This document shows positions 35,042-45,780 of a DNA stretch of 64,000 bases, one piece after another. The notes under the pieces were generated by a model, which saw only the letters and a list, made by a program, of their open reading frames with translations, had not been told where the DNA came from and searched no databases. This DNA is from Oopsacas minuta (taxonomy: Eukaryota; Porifera; Hexactinellida; Lyssacinosida; Leucopsacidae), in NCBI GenBank assembly GCA_024704765.1, contig JAKMXF010000244.1, positions 115,905 through 179,904 of the forward strand, given 5' to 3'. The translations under genes were made by a program, and so were the position numbers. Position 1 is the first letter of the stretch. The number at the start of each line of letters is the position of its first letter.

Positions 35042-35608
35042 ACGTGGTAAATCAGTAAAGTATACACCATATTCTTTTGTCAGGGTATTTAACAAAGTCC
35101 CTAGGCAGACTCCGTGTCCAGTTAAGGAGGCAAAGTAATTCTTTTGTGTATGTGCAAGAGAAAAAACTTGGGTAGACGACTGGAAAAGTGAGAGAGAATC
35201 TGAAGGGGACAAAATTGGACAAATTCTCAAAGAGTTAAAATGCAATTAATTTCAGGGGATTTCAAAATCCATTAATCTGGCAGTATTCATAATCAGCGCA
35301 AAATTCCGCAGTAGTTATTTCACTACCAACGCAGGAATGTTACAGAATTGGGACAACATTCCATCTAAAATTTCATCCTAACCTCATCAAGTGACCCGTT
35401 GTTAGTCGCCGCTAGCCTAGCTGAGTCTAGTTTTACACAAATCGACCATCTAAATTATCTTTCAACTCGAAATCGCGAGGTCCCCAGTGGCCCAATATTT
35501 TCTGGTAATTTTTCAAATACTTCTTACAAATGTCATAGTCTATTTTGTGAGATATTTTTACCATAAATAGGTATATATATATAGCTCCTGCTAGCACGCT
35601 TCTCCTAT

Positions 35609-35812
35609 TTGGCAGCTGTGAGACAGTTTAGTGCTTCAAGAAAGGTTGAGTATTCAACAGCTGAATTTCTTAGTGCTTATTGCTTAGTGAAGAGGTATGC
35701 TCGGCACTTTGCCCTTCGAGTGTATACAAAAGGTGAAGGTTTAAGTTTGTATTATCTATGGCCCATTCAAATTACATCCAATACCATTCGGTGGGCTACT
35801 AGATGGCTTTAG
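35609..35812 (+). other. unassigned short reading frame
   Basis: A 67-codon frame begins MAAVRQFSASRKVEYSTAEF and lies 30 bp after a TATATATATATAG run. There is no family match, no splice context and no repeat ends. It may be chance. Confidence 0.15.
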
Positions 35813-35929
35813 GTTAGTAATCTAGGCACTTCGAACCTCGGTTATCAAGAAATACTCAAGATTTTCGTAATTTAGAAATTTAGTAATAGTGTACAGTCAT
35901 GAGGTAAAGGTTTACATCCATTTAAAGGT

Positions 35930-36165
35930 GTTGAAAATTTTGAAAATACCGTACAATACGATATTTTATGATATTTCCGATATCTCACCCGATATTATTC
36001 TATGATATTTCGATATCTTGTCACCTCCTATATTACCGATATAGTCGATAGGTTTCTGTTTTCAGCAACCAATAATTATTGTATCGGGAAATTTTCCGCT
36101 ACACATATCGTTTCGGAGATTATTACCCGATATCGATATTAGCTAAACCTTGAGGACACAATAAT
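35930..36165. repeat. GATATT-rich imperfect repeat region
   Basis: Many near-palindromic CGATATTTCGATATC-type words recur (for example at 35960-36015 and 36125-36140). The pattern resembles hAT subterminal regions, but no ends could be fixed. Confidence 0.4.
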
Positions 36166-36901
36166 TCCATTATGTTATTGCATTCAGTGAATAAGGTATA
36201 AGGTTATGGATTGGATGGGTCATGGGCAGGATCGGCGCCAGGATTTGCAAATGGGTAGGATGGGCCTGGCGACAAGCTTATTCTCGGGGAGCCAAACTAT
36301 CATTGTCCTAGAACTTTAGGTGCTTTGGATGAAAGAAGATTATCGAGATGGGACAAGTTGCTATTAAAAGACAAGTGAATTGGCATAAAATTAAAATAAT
36401 AGCAGTATAAATAATATTTTTGTCATGTGGACTATCTACCTAACAAAACTGCACTTGATTTCGATGAAAAAGTTGCTATTAAGCAAATTTAGAATTTGAC
36501 GAATTGCTAATAGGCAGTTTCCACCTTATAGAAATAAGCACATTTCTTAACAAAAAAACTAAGTCGAACCAATTTCGGCTTAAAAATTTGAATTTTACCC
36601 TCCTGTCAAAACATGGAGGGCTGGACAATGGGGTTCGAGCCTGCCAAATTTGCCCTGGTGCTGTTACCAGTCATGGGTAACAGATATAATGGTTCAGATG
36701 GGTAGTGGGTCGCCAGTGGTGACCCATGGTCCACCCTGATATATACTTCCTGAGCAGTAGAAAAGAAAAGAATTTTCAAAAATTCAAAAGGTGACAATTA
36801 CATCATATGTCTGAATGTTGTTTAAAGACTCGAAATTTCCCGAGCCAGGCACTCTGAGAAAAATCAGCCCAGGGTTCTTCTGATTTCTCCAGTAAATTAT
36901 G

Positions 36902-37858
36902 GATACAATCAGGGGCGTAGACCCGTTATTTTTCTGGGGGGGGGGATGGAGAATTTAAAACTAGCACTTTTCTACATATGACAAATATGAATATGCCATA
37001 ATTGTAGTCATTAAACTTCCGAACTCGACAAAAAGATAGACAATAATAAAAACAGCTAAGAACATAGATCATAGTATATATAATATACTTTATACTTGGT
37101 AGTGTGAAAAGAACCTATTGATTTAATATATCTAGATTACAGTATAAATTATTCGAAGAGACTCTCCGAGTGGGAATTATTAATAAACACGATAGAGATT
37201 CTTTAAGTATACATTTAACCGGATTATAACCAGAGTTGTTTGATTTTAATCAAGTCATTTAAATCATTGATTAAAATCAAAATCCGAGTTTTATAAAATA
37301 TCTTATTAAAATTCAATATTTTGATGTTTTATTATTTTCTCAAGCTGATTATGTCCATTCTGATATTATTATGTATACCTACCGAAAATCTATTCATTTG
37401 TACAGTCAGGATCGCTTATTGTGAATCCCTTCACAATGACTTGGCTTAATACAAATCTTATGTAAGCCGAAGAATTGGGACCTGAGGCGGTTGTTCATAA
37501 TGAACAAATGTTCATATTAGGCCGGATGGTTCAGTCAGCTGTCATACAAAATCCGATTAAAATAAAAAATCTGATTAAATTCCAAAAATCCGATTTTTTG
37601 ATATTTTAAAAAATCATGATTTCAATCAACCCTGATTTTATAACATATATTTCAATGAGTAGATAGGGAATGACATCTCAGATTAATATCTTTGAAAACA
37701 TACTCGAGAATAGTGAAATTTGAATATAACAAGAGGACAATCTGCTGAAACTCAAAAGATTTGAGAGCAAAAATAATGTAGACGTATCTCAAAGTTAAAA
37801 TGTAGGGGGGATGATTGCATAGAGCATCCCCCCCGGGATCTACGCCCCTGGATACAAT
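36902..37858. mobile_element. hAT-type MITE with nested insertion
   Basis: The element is 36910-37850 (941 bp), with GATACAAT directly outside both ends (36902-36909 and 37851-37858), an 8-bp target duplication. The first 12 bases, CAGGGGCGTAGA, are identical at both ends read inward, and each end is followed by a G run and GGATG (left 36936-36945, right near 37803-37833). There is no coding capacity. It contains a second element at 37231-37634, so its original length was about 540 bp. It lies in a UBR4 intron. Confidence 0.85.
37231..37634. mobile_element. small hAT-like element nested inside another MITE
   Basis: The left end is CAGAGTTGTTTGATTTTAAT and the right end, reverse-complemented, is CAGGGTTGATTGAAATCATG. 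The flanks are ATTATAAC on the left and ATTTTATAAC on the right, consistent with an 8-bp duplication later altered by T slippage. The interior is rich in AAATCAAAAT and TTAATCA words shared with 63195-63600. It has no coding capacity. Confidence 0.6.
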
Positions 37859-38632
37859 CGTATGCATGAATACACATATACAGACTTAGTATATACTTAT
37901 TTAGCCACAGAAAAAAACATCGAAAATATTATGGAGATGAACGAATTCTTTCATTAAATTCAAAATACGCATGCAGCATATTCGTTACAATCGTACAGAA
38001 AATATTCGTTTGTCCGAAAAACTTTCGTTGACTCGCAGTATAATTGAACTAACGAAATACTCGATTAATAATTTCTATGATTTATAAATAGGTACATATA
38101 TTTAACTCATTCTTCAACTTGTACAATTGAGTTATGATGACTGAAATTGTATTTGTATTTCGATGTGACAAACTCACCAAACACTTCATTCTCTACCCAT
38201 AAAACTCTTCATAGGATACCGCGATGAAGTGGGAAATGCATGTATATTCGTTTTTGATCTATTTTGGGCCAATAATAGATTGAATGTCGAATCGAAGTGA
38301 TAGGTGTTTTGAACTCAAAGGTGGATACATTGATAACACTAGCAGTGTTACGAGTATACCCATTATTCTCTCAGTTATGTAATATTGCGACAATAATTGT
38401 GAAATACTCAAATATTAATTCAGATTGCATACAGTGAATATATGTTTAATTGAAAATATACATACACACATATACACAGTGTGAGGGGCCCCGAAAATAT
38501 AATGTGCTTAAGCTAACGCTTCCATTAATCGGGCTCTGTATACCTGAGGCATTAATGCGTTAAAAGGGAATCAATTCCAAAAGAGTTATAGTTAAACTGT
38601 AACGACGTGAAATCCTGTGAGGAATATGAATA

Positions 38633-38782
38633 CAATGGAGTCTCGTTAATACGAACACGGGTAAGGCGTAACTCCTGATAAGGTGTACAAATTTGTCACT
38701 TCATCACTCATTTCCGATTCATTTTCAATGGAAATTATTTCGGATAATACATACTAGTGTACGTATCAACGAGAGCCTACTG
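38633..38782. mobile_element. pogo-like MITE, 150 bp
   Basis: TA flanks both ends (38631-38632 and 38783-38784). The left end is CAATGGAGTCTCGTTAATAC and the right end, reverse-complemented, is CAGTAGGCTCTCGTTGATAC. The CTCTCGTTrATACG block is a pogo/Tigger MITE signature. Confidence 0.8.
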
Positions 38783-39039
38783 TATAGGCATGAAATAGGA
38801 GAGGAAAAAAGGAAAAAAGATACTGGTCAGTAAAATTTCGAACTAACAAGTATTCGAAATTCTGATAAAACAATTTCTAAGAGTATAAGGTAATGTTGAT
38901 TGATAATACAATTTATGAAACATATCACAAATACAAAATATCCATACGTATTTGTAAATAAAAGTGGCACAATCCGTCGTGCTTTTGAAATAATTAGCGC
39001 GCTTCGCTAGCTAGGTCGCTGTGGGACACCTAAGTAGTC

Positions 39040-39130
39040 CAGGATAGCTTAAGTAATAAACAGCTAAATTGTATAGTGTTATTGGTAGCGAAGCGACAGA
39101 ACTCAGCACTGTGTGCCTCGAATTCACGGA
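39040..39130 (-). repeat. dispersed repeat copy, inverted relative to 2648-2760
   Basis: The reverse complement reads GTGAATTCGAGGCACACAGT, then CCAATAACACTATACAATTT and GCTGTTTATTACTTAAG, matching the copy at 2648-2760. The outer part, GCGCGCTTCGCTAGCTAGG, is unusually GC-rich. Confidence 0.6.
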
Positions 39131-39604
39131 ATAGATAAACCTTAAGAATATATCATCAAAATTTTCAAATTTCTAAAATTTCAGGATTTCTTAATTCCTG
39201 AGACACGAAGTGAATAGATTACTAAGCAAAGGTTACTGAGTTAATTTGGATGAACCATGGAGATGCTATAGGGTCATGAGAGCGTAATAATCACATTTTG
39301 GGTTTGGATTTGGCCAAAATGATGACGTCAGAGCATTTGTCGCATAGAGGGTATCTGTCGTTCAAATTTCAAACTTATATCATCTATAATGGTTGAGCAG
39401 TTGCAAATAATATGATTTTCCAAACTCCATAAACGTGTCAATGACGTCATAATTTATCATAGGTGTGAATTTTCGTCCAAGACTCGAACATTTCCGAGCC
39501 AGGCCCACAATACCCGCTATACCAAAAATAAGGCAGGAGGGTCTTCCAGTTTCTTCAATCAATTCTGGACATACTAAAATATATTTATAGATAAATTGAG
39601 TCAA

Positions 39605-40913
39605 TACGAGGGGCACTCGAAAAGTTTTGCCGTTTGATAAGAAACCATTAATCTGTCGGATATTTTTCCGCATTCATCTTTTCGGACATATTTTATTACT
39701 CTACTTTGAAACTTTCATTCATTTATCTCTTCTACTTTCATAAATTAGATAATTTTTGTATACATGGCTTCTAAAATGTCTCAATCTAAATCAGATCTCA
39801 CAAAACTTGATTTTCGAGCAATAATTTTGATCTTATTCAAACTACAGAAGACAAGAGTAGAAATCTATGAATCCTTACAGGAACATTTCCCGGATCTAGT
39901 TCCTTCTCTAAGTACAGTTGAACGATGGTACAGGGAATTTATTCACGGAAACTTTATTCTTGAAGATGCCCTCGTTCAGGAAGACCGAATATTTACATAA
40001 TGAAGAAAATATTAACGAAATGCTAGATCTAATTACTAAAGATCCTCATATTACGCACGCTCAGATAGAGTATGAAACCGAGTCATCTTCGGGGACAATT
40101 AATATCATTTTGCCCTAAGAGCTTTGTGTCAGGAGTTGTGTGCCCGATGGATCCCCCATTCTTTGAACTTACAGCAAAAAATATCCCAGTTAGACTTTTG
40201 CAAAATTATGCTCAAAAGGTTTGCTAATGGAAGTTCAAGAGCTGTTTCTGAGATCCTTACAGGTGATGAGACATGGAACTACCATTATGATCCAGAAACA
40301 AAGCGAATGTCAAAGGAATGGGTTGAAGAAGATGCCCCACCTCCAACCAAAGTGCGGAGGGTTAGATCCGTTGGGAAACAAATGTGGGCGATTTTTTTCA
40401 GATCTAGTGGGTTTGTCGAAGCTGTTGCTCTCGAGGATAGAAAGACTGTTGCTGCCGACTGGTACACTACAATGTGCATACCCAAAGTCATCACACCAAT
40501 TGTGTAACAGCGGGAGAAGACAGGCATTAGAGGAGTTCTTCTTCATCATGATAATGCATCATCGCATACGGCAATCAGAACTCGTGAGTTTTTGGAAAAT
40601 TCTGGACTCAAAACATTACCTCACCCGCTCTACAGTCCTGATTTAGCCCCTTACGACTTCTGGTTGCTCCCTAGACTCAAAGATCAATTACGCGGGAGGA
40701 GATGTTCGACTAATGAGGAGTTGAGAGGGGCACTTTTCCAAGCGATCGGAGACATCCCCAAAGAAGAGTGGAAAAAATGTTTTGATAATTGGTTTGCCAG
40801 AATGAAAAAATGTAAGGATTGTCAGGGAGAGTATTTTGAAAATGTAATAATCAATTTTATTATTATTATCTGATATGTCGGTCAAAGTCAAAACTTTTCG
40901 AGTGTCCTTCGTA
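39605..40913 (+). mobile_element. mariner transposon (DD34D), lightly damaged
   Basis: The element is 39607-40911 (1305 bp) with TA on both sides. The left end is CGAGGGGCACTCGAAAAGTT and the right end, reverse-complemented, is CGAAGGACACTCGAAAAGTT. Both continue TTG, so the repeat is at least 23 bp with two mismatches. It lies in the 12-kb UBR4 intron, 390 bp downstream of the donor of exon 41487-41302, in the opposite orientation. Confidence 0.92.
39764..40873 (+). pseudogene. mariner transposase pseudogene with intact catalytic triad
   Basis: The frame starts MASKMSQSKSDLTKLDFRA at 39764. The first helix-turn-helix holds STVERWYREFIHGNF and LEDA. Two frameshifts (near 39960 and 40120) move the reading out of and back into the starting frame. 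From 40124 it is continuous to 40873 except for one TAA at 40505-40507: LCARWIPHSLN, then ILTGDETWNYHYDPETK (first Asp), then LHHDNASSHTA (second) and SPDLAPYDFWLLPRLK (third), with 34 residues between the last two. The C-terminal tail, KDCQGEYFENV, is typical of mariner. The few lesions suggest a much younger insertion than the copy at 18878. Confidence 0.92.
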
Positions 40914-41301
40914 ATAATATAGATGAGTATCATAATTTAGGTTATAAATTCTACTGGATGTACAAATACGCGAACACAAATTTACTTGACATATATACAT
41001 CTTACAGTTTACAGTTTTGGTATCTAAGAACAAACGAGGTTAGCACTATCAGGATATACTTTTCAGTTACTAAATACTGCTATACATGCAGGCTAGTGCC
41101 TCCAAATAGTGGTTTAACCGAGTATCAAACCGGTCCTAAAACCTCGAATTCATATATTGAAAATTTGATTATATCTGAGAACTAGAAATATCAAAAATCT
41201 CGAATTCTTTAAAACTGATGGTATGAACCGGCATATTCAAGTTCGAAATTGCATATGTAAAACATAAAGAGCAAAGAGATATGATAACAATTGAAGCAAA
41301 C

Positions 41302-41487
41302 CTGCATAGTCCTTCAAATATAACAACAGGTGATGTTATATCAGTTGATGCGACATGGGACAATTTCTCTATGCAAATTACAATAAATTCACGACGTTCT
41401 TCAAGAGTGCCAGATGTCAATAACTCTAAAAGATCAAAGGTTCTCTGTTGAGCATCCTCTATTCTTTTAGTACGTTGGACAACAAGT
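41302..41487 (-). CDS. UBR4: UBR4 exon (186 bp)
   Basis: The acceptor TTTCCATTTCTAG precedes 41487 and the donor GTTTGC follows 41302. The exon opens with one base that completes an arginine codon and reads LVVQRTKRIEDAQ, then TSGTLEERREFIVICIEK and SPVVIFEGLC. Vertebrate UBR4 has LVVQRTKLIDETQ, TTGTESETKAF and TPVFIFERLC at the same positions. It ends in phase 2 (AG), completed to serine by the T of the next exon. The helical ARM-like character agrees with the family. The 2.4-kb intron upstream is the shortest of the set. Confidence 0.93.
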
Positions 41488-43864
41488 CTAGAAATGGAAA
41501 TTTATAATGGGACAATAAAGTATACAAAAAACTGATTAGTCATAGGAAACAAAAAATATAAATATATATTAGGGAATTAAACCAGTACCAGCCATACATT
41601 CGATAAATGGAAACCTAAGTCACTTAGTTAAGATAACAAAATTTGAACGATCTAAATCGTGAAGTGTCTACTGCAGAAATAGAAAAATCACACAAGAAAC
41701 AATACAAGCAGTCCAACATTTCCATTAAAAGCCAACATATGCATATGCCTATGGGCAATATTGATGAAGGGTAGTCTGAAATGAAAAACGAAATTTCCCA
41801 GATAGATACAATAGTGGTATAAAGGTTAGCTATATTTGGCACCATATACATCATTCGCTTGTAAGACTCAAGGATCTAATATTTACTAGGCAAAATTCTC
41901 AGAGCTAGAATAGAACCCTGGAAATAGTTCATGTAATTTACAACTAGAGCTCAGCAAATCAAAATAATTCTAATCATTTTTGTGGGAGCAAGAGAAGACA
42001 TATGGGAAAAGCGGATTGAGAATCTTCGAAAAATTATGGATCTGACATACAAGCTGATAGTAATGTGGCCTGGTGAGATGATTTAGTGTCATTAATTTGT
42101 ATAAGTTGAGTTTTTCAATAACAATTGAGGGTATATCAGGAGTAGTGGAAAAACGAGAAAAATTTCATTGCAATTAGAATTTCTTCAATAAGCCATTCAG
42201 GCGAATTGGAAAAGTTCAAAATTAGAGATCTACTTGTAACTATAATTATATTCAGCTAGAGCATCCTTGACTTTTCTACAACAGAAATCAACAAAGATAA
42301 GCCAGTACCAATACGATTATCATTAACTAATGTTCCCTTGGTAACTCAATAAATAATATGCGAGTATTCTACAAATTATGGAATGAAGAATTTGATATGT
42401 ATATCTAACATTGTTTATGATGTGTTTCTTGAGTCGTGGTACCTTATTGGTGAAGCGTATCTTGAGGGTTGTGAGTCTTGTTTTAGTCTCAATGCTGCCA
42501 TTAATGATCAGAACAGAGACCAACGCAAAAACAGATAACAATAAATAGAGTAGATGTAGTAGAAACAAGGAGTTCAAACATATTCCTGCAGAGCATGAGG
42601 ATACAGTCAAGAGTTTGACCTGTCATGACCAACTTGAACTGAATTTCAGGTCATTCTCAGGTCATTTTCAGGTCGGAAAAGAATGCACAGAATACACCAT
42701 TCGTTAGAAATACATGAACGAATATTCGTTCGTTTGAAACATATATTCCTTGAATGTTTGCCGGAATATTATATATTTCGTAGTATTTAACAAAGTACAC
42801 TAATATTATGTGAACATTAATGCATTTCTCATAATATTCGAATATTCGATGGTTGGGAAAATTTTTCATTAAGGTTTCGAATATTCATTTCAGTCCGAAT
42901 TTCAGTGTTTTACAGGTCATTTTAATTGTATCTCAGGTCAATTAATGGCCATTCCCATAACAGTTCTGAATAATTCTACAGTCGATTGAACAAGTAAATG
43001 GTATGAAAATGACCAAAAAGTGCCAAAAAATACGACTAATTATACGGATATGTACTTGAGCTAGAGCTTGACGTATTTACTCGTAGGTAGAACATATTCA
43101 ACAAAATTTCCTCGTAAAGCATTTTGTGTCTTCAAACATTAATAGATTATCCCAATAGTCAGTTAAGGAACTAGCCACCCACTATTTAGTTTAAGAAATG
43201 TCATTTAGAATAAGCAAGATGATTTCTGAAAGGTTTGAGGTGATTTTTCTAGAATAATATTTGCGAGAATTGATATCAAAGTTTGAAATTGTATTACAAA
43301 ACTCAACAGAGAATTTATCGAATTTACATGGCTTATTGTGGGTGATGTTTGAGTATTTCAAGATAATATCGATATTCTTAGATAATTCCAGATCTAAACT
43401 CACCAAGACCATTAAATTATTTGAAACTCATTTTCGACATAGCCTAGCAATCATGAGTTTACCATGACTATATTTATTTATGTGTATATAATTCTTTCCC
43501 TCCACCTCATTCCAGAGTGAAAATTTGAAGCCTCTAACTCCGTTAGTTGTTAACAATTAGAAATGAGAATAATAGACATTAACGTCCATATAACCCAGCA
43601 TCCCTCGAGGAGTTCAGAATCAAATTCTACCACTATTTAGTGGGTAAATTTATTGGAAGGCTAATCATAAACTTTATCCAAAAAATGACTTAAAATATAA
43701 TAGTAAAAAACTAAACACATTGTGTAAAGGACCACAACTCCTCTTTTGAATGATACTTCGATAAATTCTAAAGAGTAAGGTGACCTTATTGTGATTGAAA
43801 TTACCCTAGTCGAAAAATGATGGTAAATTGATTTATCCATAGGAAAGCAATATACAAAAGCTAC
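41488..43864 (-). other. UBR4: UBR4 intron, 2,377 bp
   Basis: It is AT-rich. It contains short CAGGTCATTTT-type repeats at 42645-42950, interrupted by an insert rich in GAATATTCG words. No transposon ends were recognised. Confidence 0.75.
42645..42950. repeat. CAGGTCATTTT short repeats flanking a GAATATTC-rich insert
   Basis: TTTCAGGTCATTCTCAGGTC and TTTTCAGGTC occur at 42647-42674. TTTACAGGTCATTTT and TCTCAGGTCAATT occur at 42912-42943. Between them lie several GAATATTCG/CGAATATTC words (42720, 42840-42850, 42878). The two halves may be parts of one array split by an insertion. Confidence 0.4.
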
Positions 43865-44295
43865 CTTTTAAGTGAGAGATAAACGTCAAATACAATTGGC
43901 AGCAAGGCTGATTTATGTTGTAAAAAGATAGGATCACACAAAGTTTCTGAAGGTTCAAGTGATATATTTCCTTTTATGTTTGGACAATTTGATGATTGTT
44001 TATCAAAATCTGAATTTTCTTCATTGTTAGGAGTCACAAGGCCATTGATTAGAGATTTTGGACACATTAACTGATAAAGTAGAGTAGAAAGCATATTTAT
44101 TGTATAACCAAGAGATACATCAACGGTGATTGTGGTATCTTCAAGAAATGTGATTTTATTCACTTCAGAAAATATTAAGTTTCCCAAAATCAAAAACGTT
44201 CCACGGGAAGATAGATAACTACGCCAGTGCTCATCTGCAAATATATTGAGAATTAAATCGAGATATTCATGTGCACATTCACCAAGATGAGGAAC
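43865..44295 (-). CDS. UBR4: UBR4 exon (431 bp) with a lineage-specific insert
   Basis: The acceptor CATGTTTTTTAG precedes 44295 and the donor GTAGCT follows 43865. It reads VPHLGECAHEYLDLILNIF, then ADEHWRSYLSSRGTFLILGN, then LEDTTITVDVSLGYTINML and finally LLPIVFDVYLSLKR. Vertebrate UBR4 has GECAAEYL, AHWKVYLAARG, LEEATLSTDLQQGYAL and VLNGYLCLRK in the same order. Between YQLMCPKSLI and SALLPIVF there are about 45 polar residues (for example NNEENSDFDKQSSN) with no counterpart in the vertebrate protein as I know it. Phase in is 0 and phase out is 2, matching both neighbours. An intact maT element ends 170 bp upstream of its acceptor. Confidence 0.9.
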
Positions 44296-44463
44296 CTAAA
44301 AAACATGTAGAGATAAATTACTATATTTAATGACATCTAATATGAGAGTTGCTCATGGCGGAGATTAGAAACAATTTTGGGTGGCCACCCTGGATCTGAG
44401 TGCTCACCCAGATTAATAAATCGAGGAAAGAAAATTTATCGATGATTCATGATTGTTTTCGAT

Positions 44464-45780
44464 TACAGGGTTGGGCATAAGTTCTGCCACATTTTTAAAT
44501 AACTATATTTTCCGATTGATATATTGTATTATGTTGAAATTCGGTATGTACTACTAAATATAGTATATAGATTCGCAGATACGTTAATTATTCGATGTAT
44601 CCTCCTTTTCTTTCAATTACAGCCTTTAGTCTCTTAGGGAAGGCCTCTACAGCGGCACGGAGTATTTCTTGGGGTATTCTCTCCCATTCTCGACACAAAG
44701 ACTTTTTCAGAGAGTCTATATTGGTGTGAGACTTCAAACATGCCCTCGTTTCCAAAATGGAGCAGATAGAATAATCCATTGGATTTAAATCGGGGCTGTA
44801 TGGTGGCCATTCTTCCTTTTGAATAAAATCTGGATTATTGCTTCGAAGCCAGGCCTGAGTGGCATTCGATGTGTGGGCTGGAGCACCATCTTGTTGGAAC
44901 ACGAAAGGTTTCCCAGAAAACATAGTTTTAGAGAGATCTTGTATTACAGGTTCTAAAATAAGCTCACGGTAGGTTCGGGTGTCGATTTTTACGCCAGCAG
45001 GCACGAATATGAGTGGTGTCCGGCCAATTGATGATATTCCCGCCCAAACCATGACTGAAAGTGGCTTTTGTATACGGCTGACATATCGAAGTTCTTCTGG
45101 GATAGAAGAAATTGAGGATGAGATAATGCGATCATTTTGAGGGTTCGTTGCTTCCTCAATGGTGAATAATTTCTCATCTGAGAACAGGAATGAATTGAGA
45201 CCTTGGATCGCGTGCCTCTTAAGAAGTCCCTTGCTTCTCGATGCTCTTTTTTCCTTCACTAGGGTCGTGATGTGATGGACTCTCTTTCTCTTGAAAGAGC
45301 GCATATGCAAGTCATTTTTAACAACTCGTCCGATTGATCTACGTGAAACTCTTAGTTCTTTGGCCATTTTGCTCATTGACCGGCGGGGATTTCGGCGAAT
45401 TCGTTGACGTACTACTTTTTTAAGCCTTTGTGTCGTTACAGACCGTGGACGGCCAGATCTTGGTTTATCAGTAATCCCGCCAGTCACTTCATATCGCTCA
45501 ATAGTTCGAGTAATGAACTTCCTTCTGCTATTAGGGAATTTCAGAAGATTGAAGATTTCTGAAGGATTTTTTCCTGCTTGAAATAATTCAATGATTTTCG
45601 ACCTCTCTTGCTCCATGACCAATTATCGCTTCAAAAGGCTAAGATAATATAAAATTTCAGGGAAAGAGTGAAAACTATATATTATAACAAAGTTTGAGCT
45701 AAATGACAGATACAAATAACTAATGGAATAATTTTTGGCTGGATTATAATATTGTGGCAGAACTTATGCCCAACCCTGTA
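44464..45780 (-). mobile_element. intact maT transposon (Tc1/mariner superfamily, DD37D)
   Basis: The element is 44466-45778 (1313 bp) with TA on both sides. Both ends carry a perfect 26-bp inverted repeat starting CAGGGTTGGGCATAAGTTCT. One uninterrupted transposase occupies most of the interior on the minus strand. With perfect ends and an intact gene this is the only copy in the window that could still be autonomous. It lies in the UBR4 intron between exons 50262-50030 and 44295-43865, in the same orientation as UBR4, 170 bp from the next acceptor. Confidence 0.97.
44588..45622 (-). CDS. maT-type transposase, 344 aa, intact
   Basis: The protein catalyses cut-and-paste transposition of its own element at TA sites. 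Residues 1-60 form the first helix-turn-helix, ending in the AT-hook-like linker KPRSGRPR. Residues 65-115 form the second, with RSMSKMAKELRVSRRSIGRV. The DDE domain has LFSDEKLFTIEEA (Asp149), FVFQQDGAPAHTS (Asp245) and PPYSPDLNPMDYSI (Asp283). The spacing of 37 between the last two and a final Asp rather than Glu define the DD37D maT group and distinguish it from Tc1 (DD34E) and mariner (DD34D). Basic stretches such as FKRKRVHH could serve in nuclear import. There is no stop or frameshift. The start is the first ATG, with MEQERSK immediately following. It would be expressed only if a promoter in or outside the element drives it. Confidence 0.96.
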   Translation of the reverse strand: MVMEQERSKIIELFQAGKNPSEIFNLLKFPNSRRKFITRTIERYEVTGGITDKPRSGRPRSVTTQRLKKVVRQRIRRNPRRSMSKMAKELRVSRRSIGRVVKNDLHMRSFKRKRVHHITTLVKEKRASRSKGLLKRHAIQGLNSFLFSDEKLFTIEEATNPQNDRIISSSISSIPEELRYVSRIQKPLSVMVWAGISSIGRTPLIFVPAGVKIDTRTYRELILEPVIQDLSKTMFSGKPFVFQQDGAPAHTSNATQAWLRSNNPDFIQKEEWPPYSPDLNPMDYSICSILETRACLKSHTNIDSLKKSLCREWERIPQEILRAAVEAFPKRLKAVIERKGGYIE

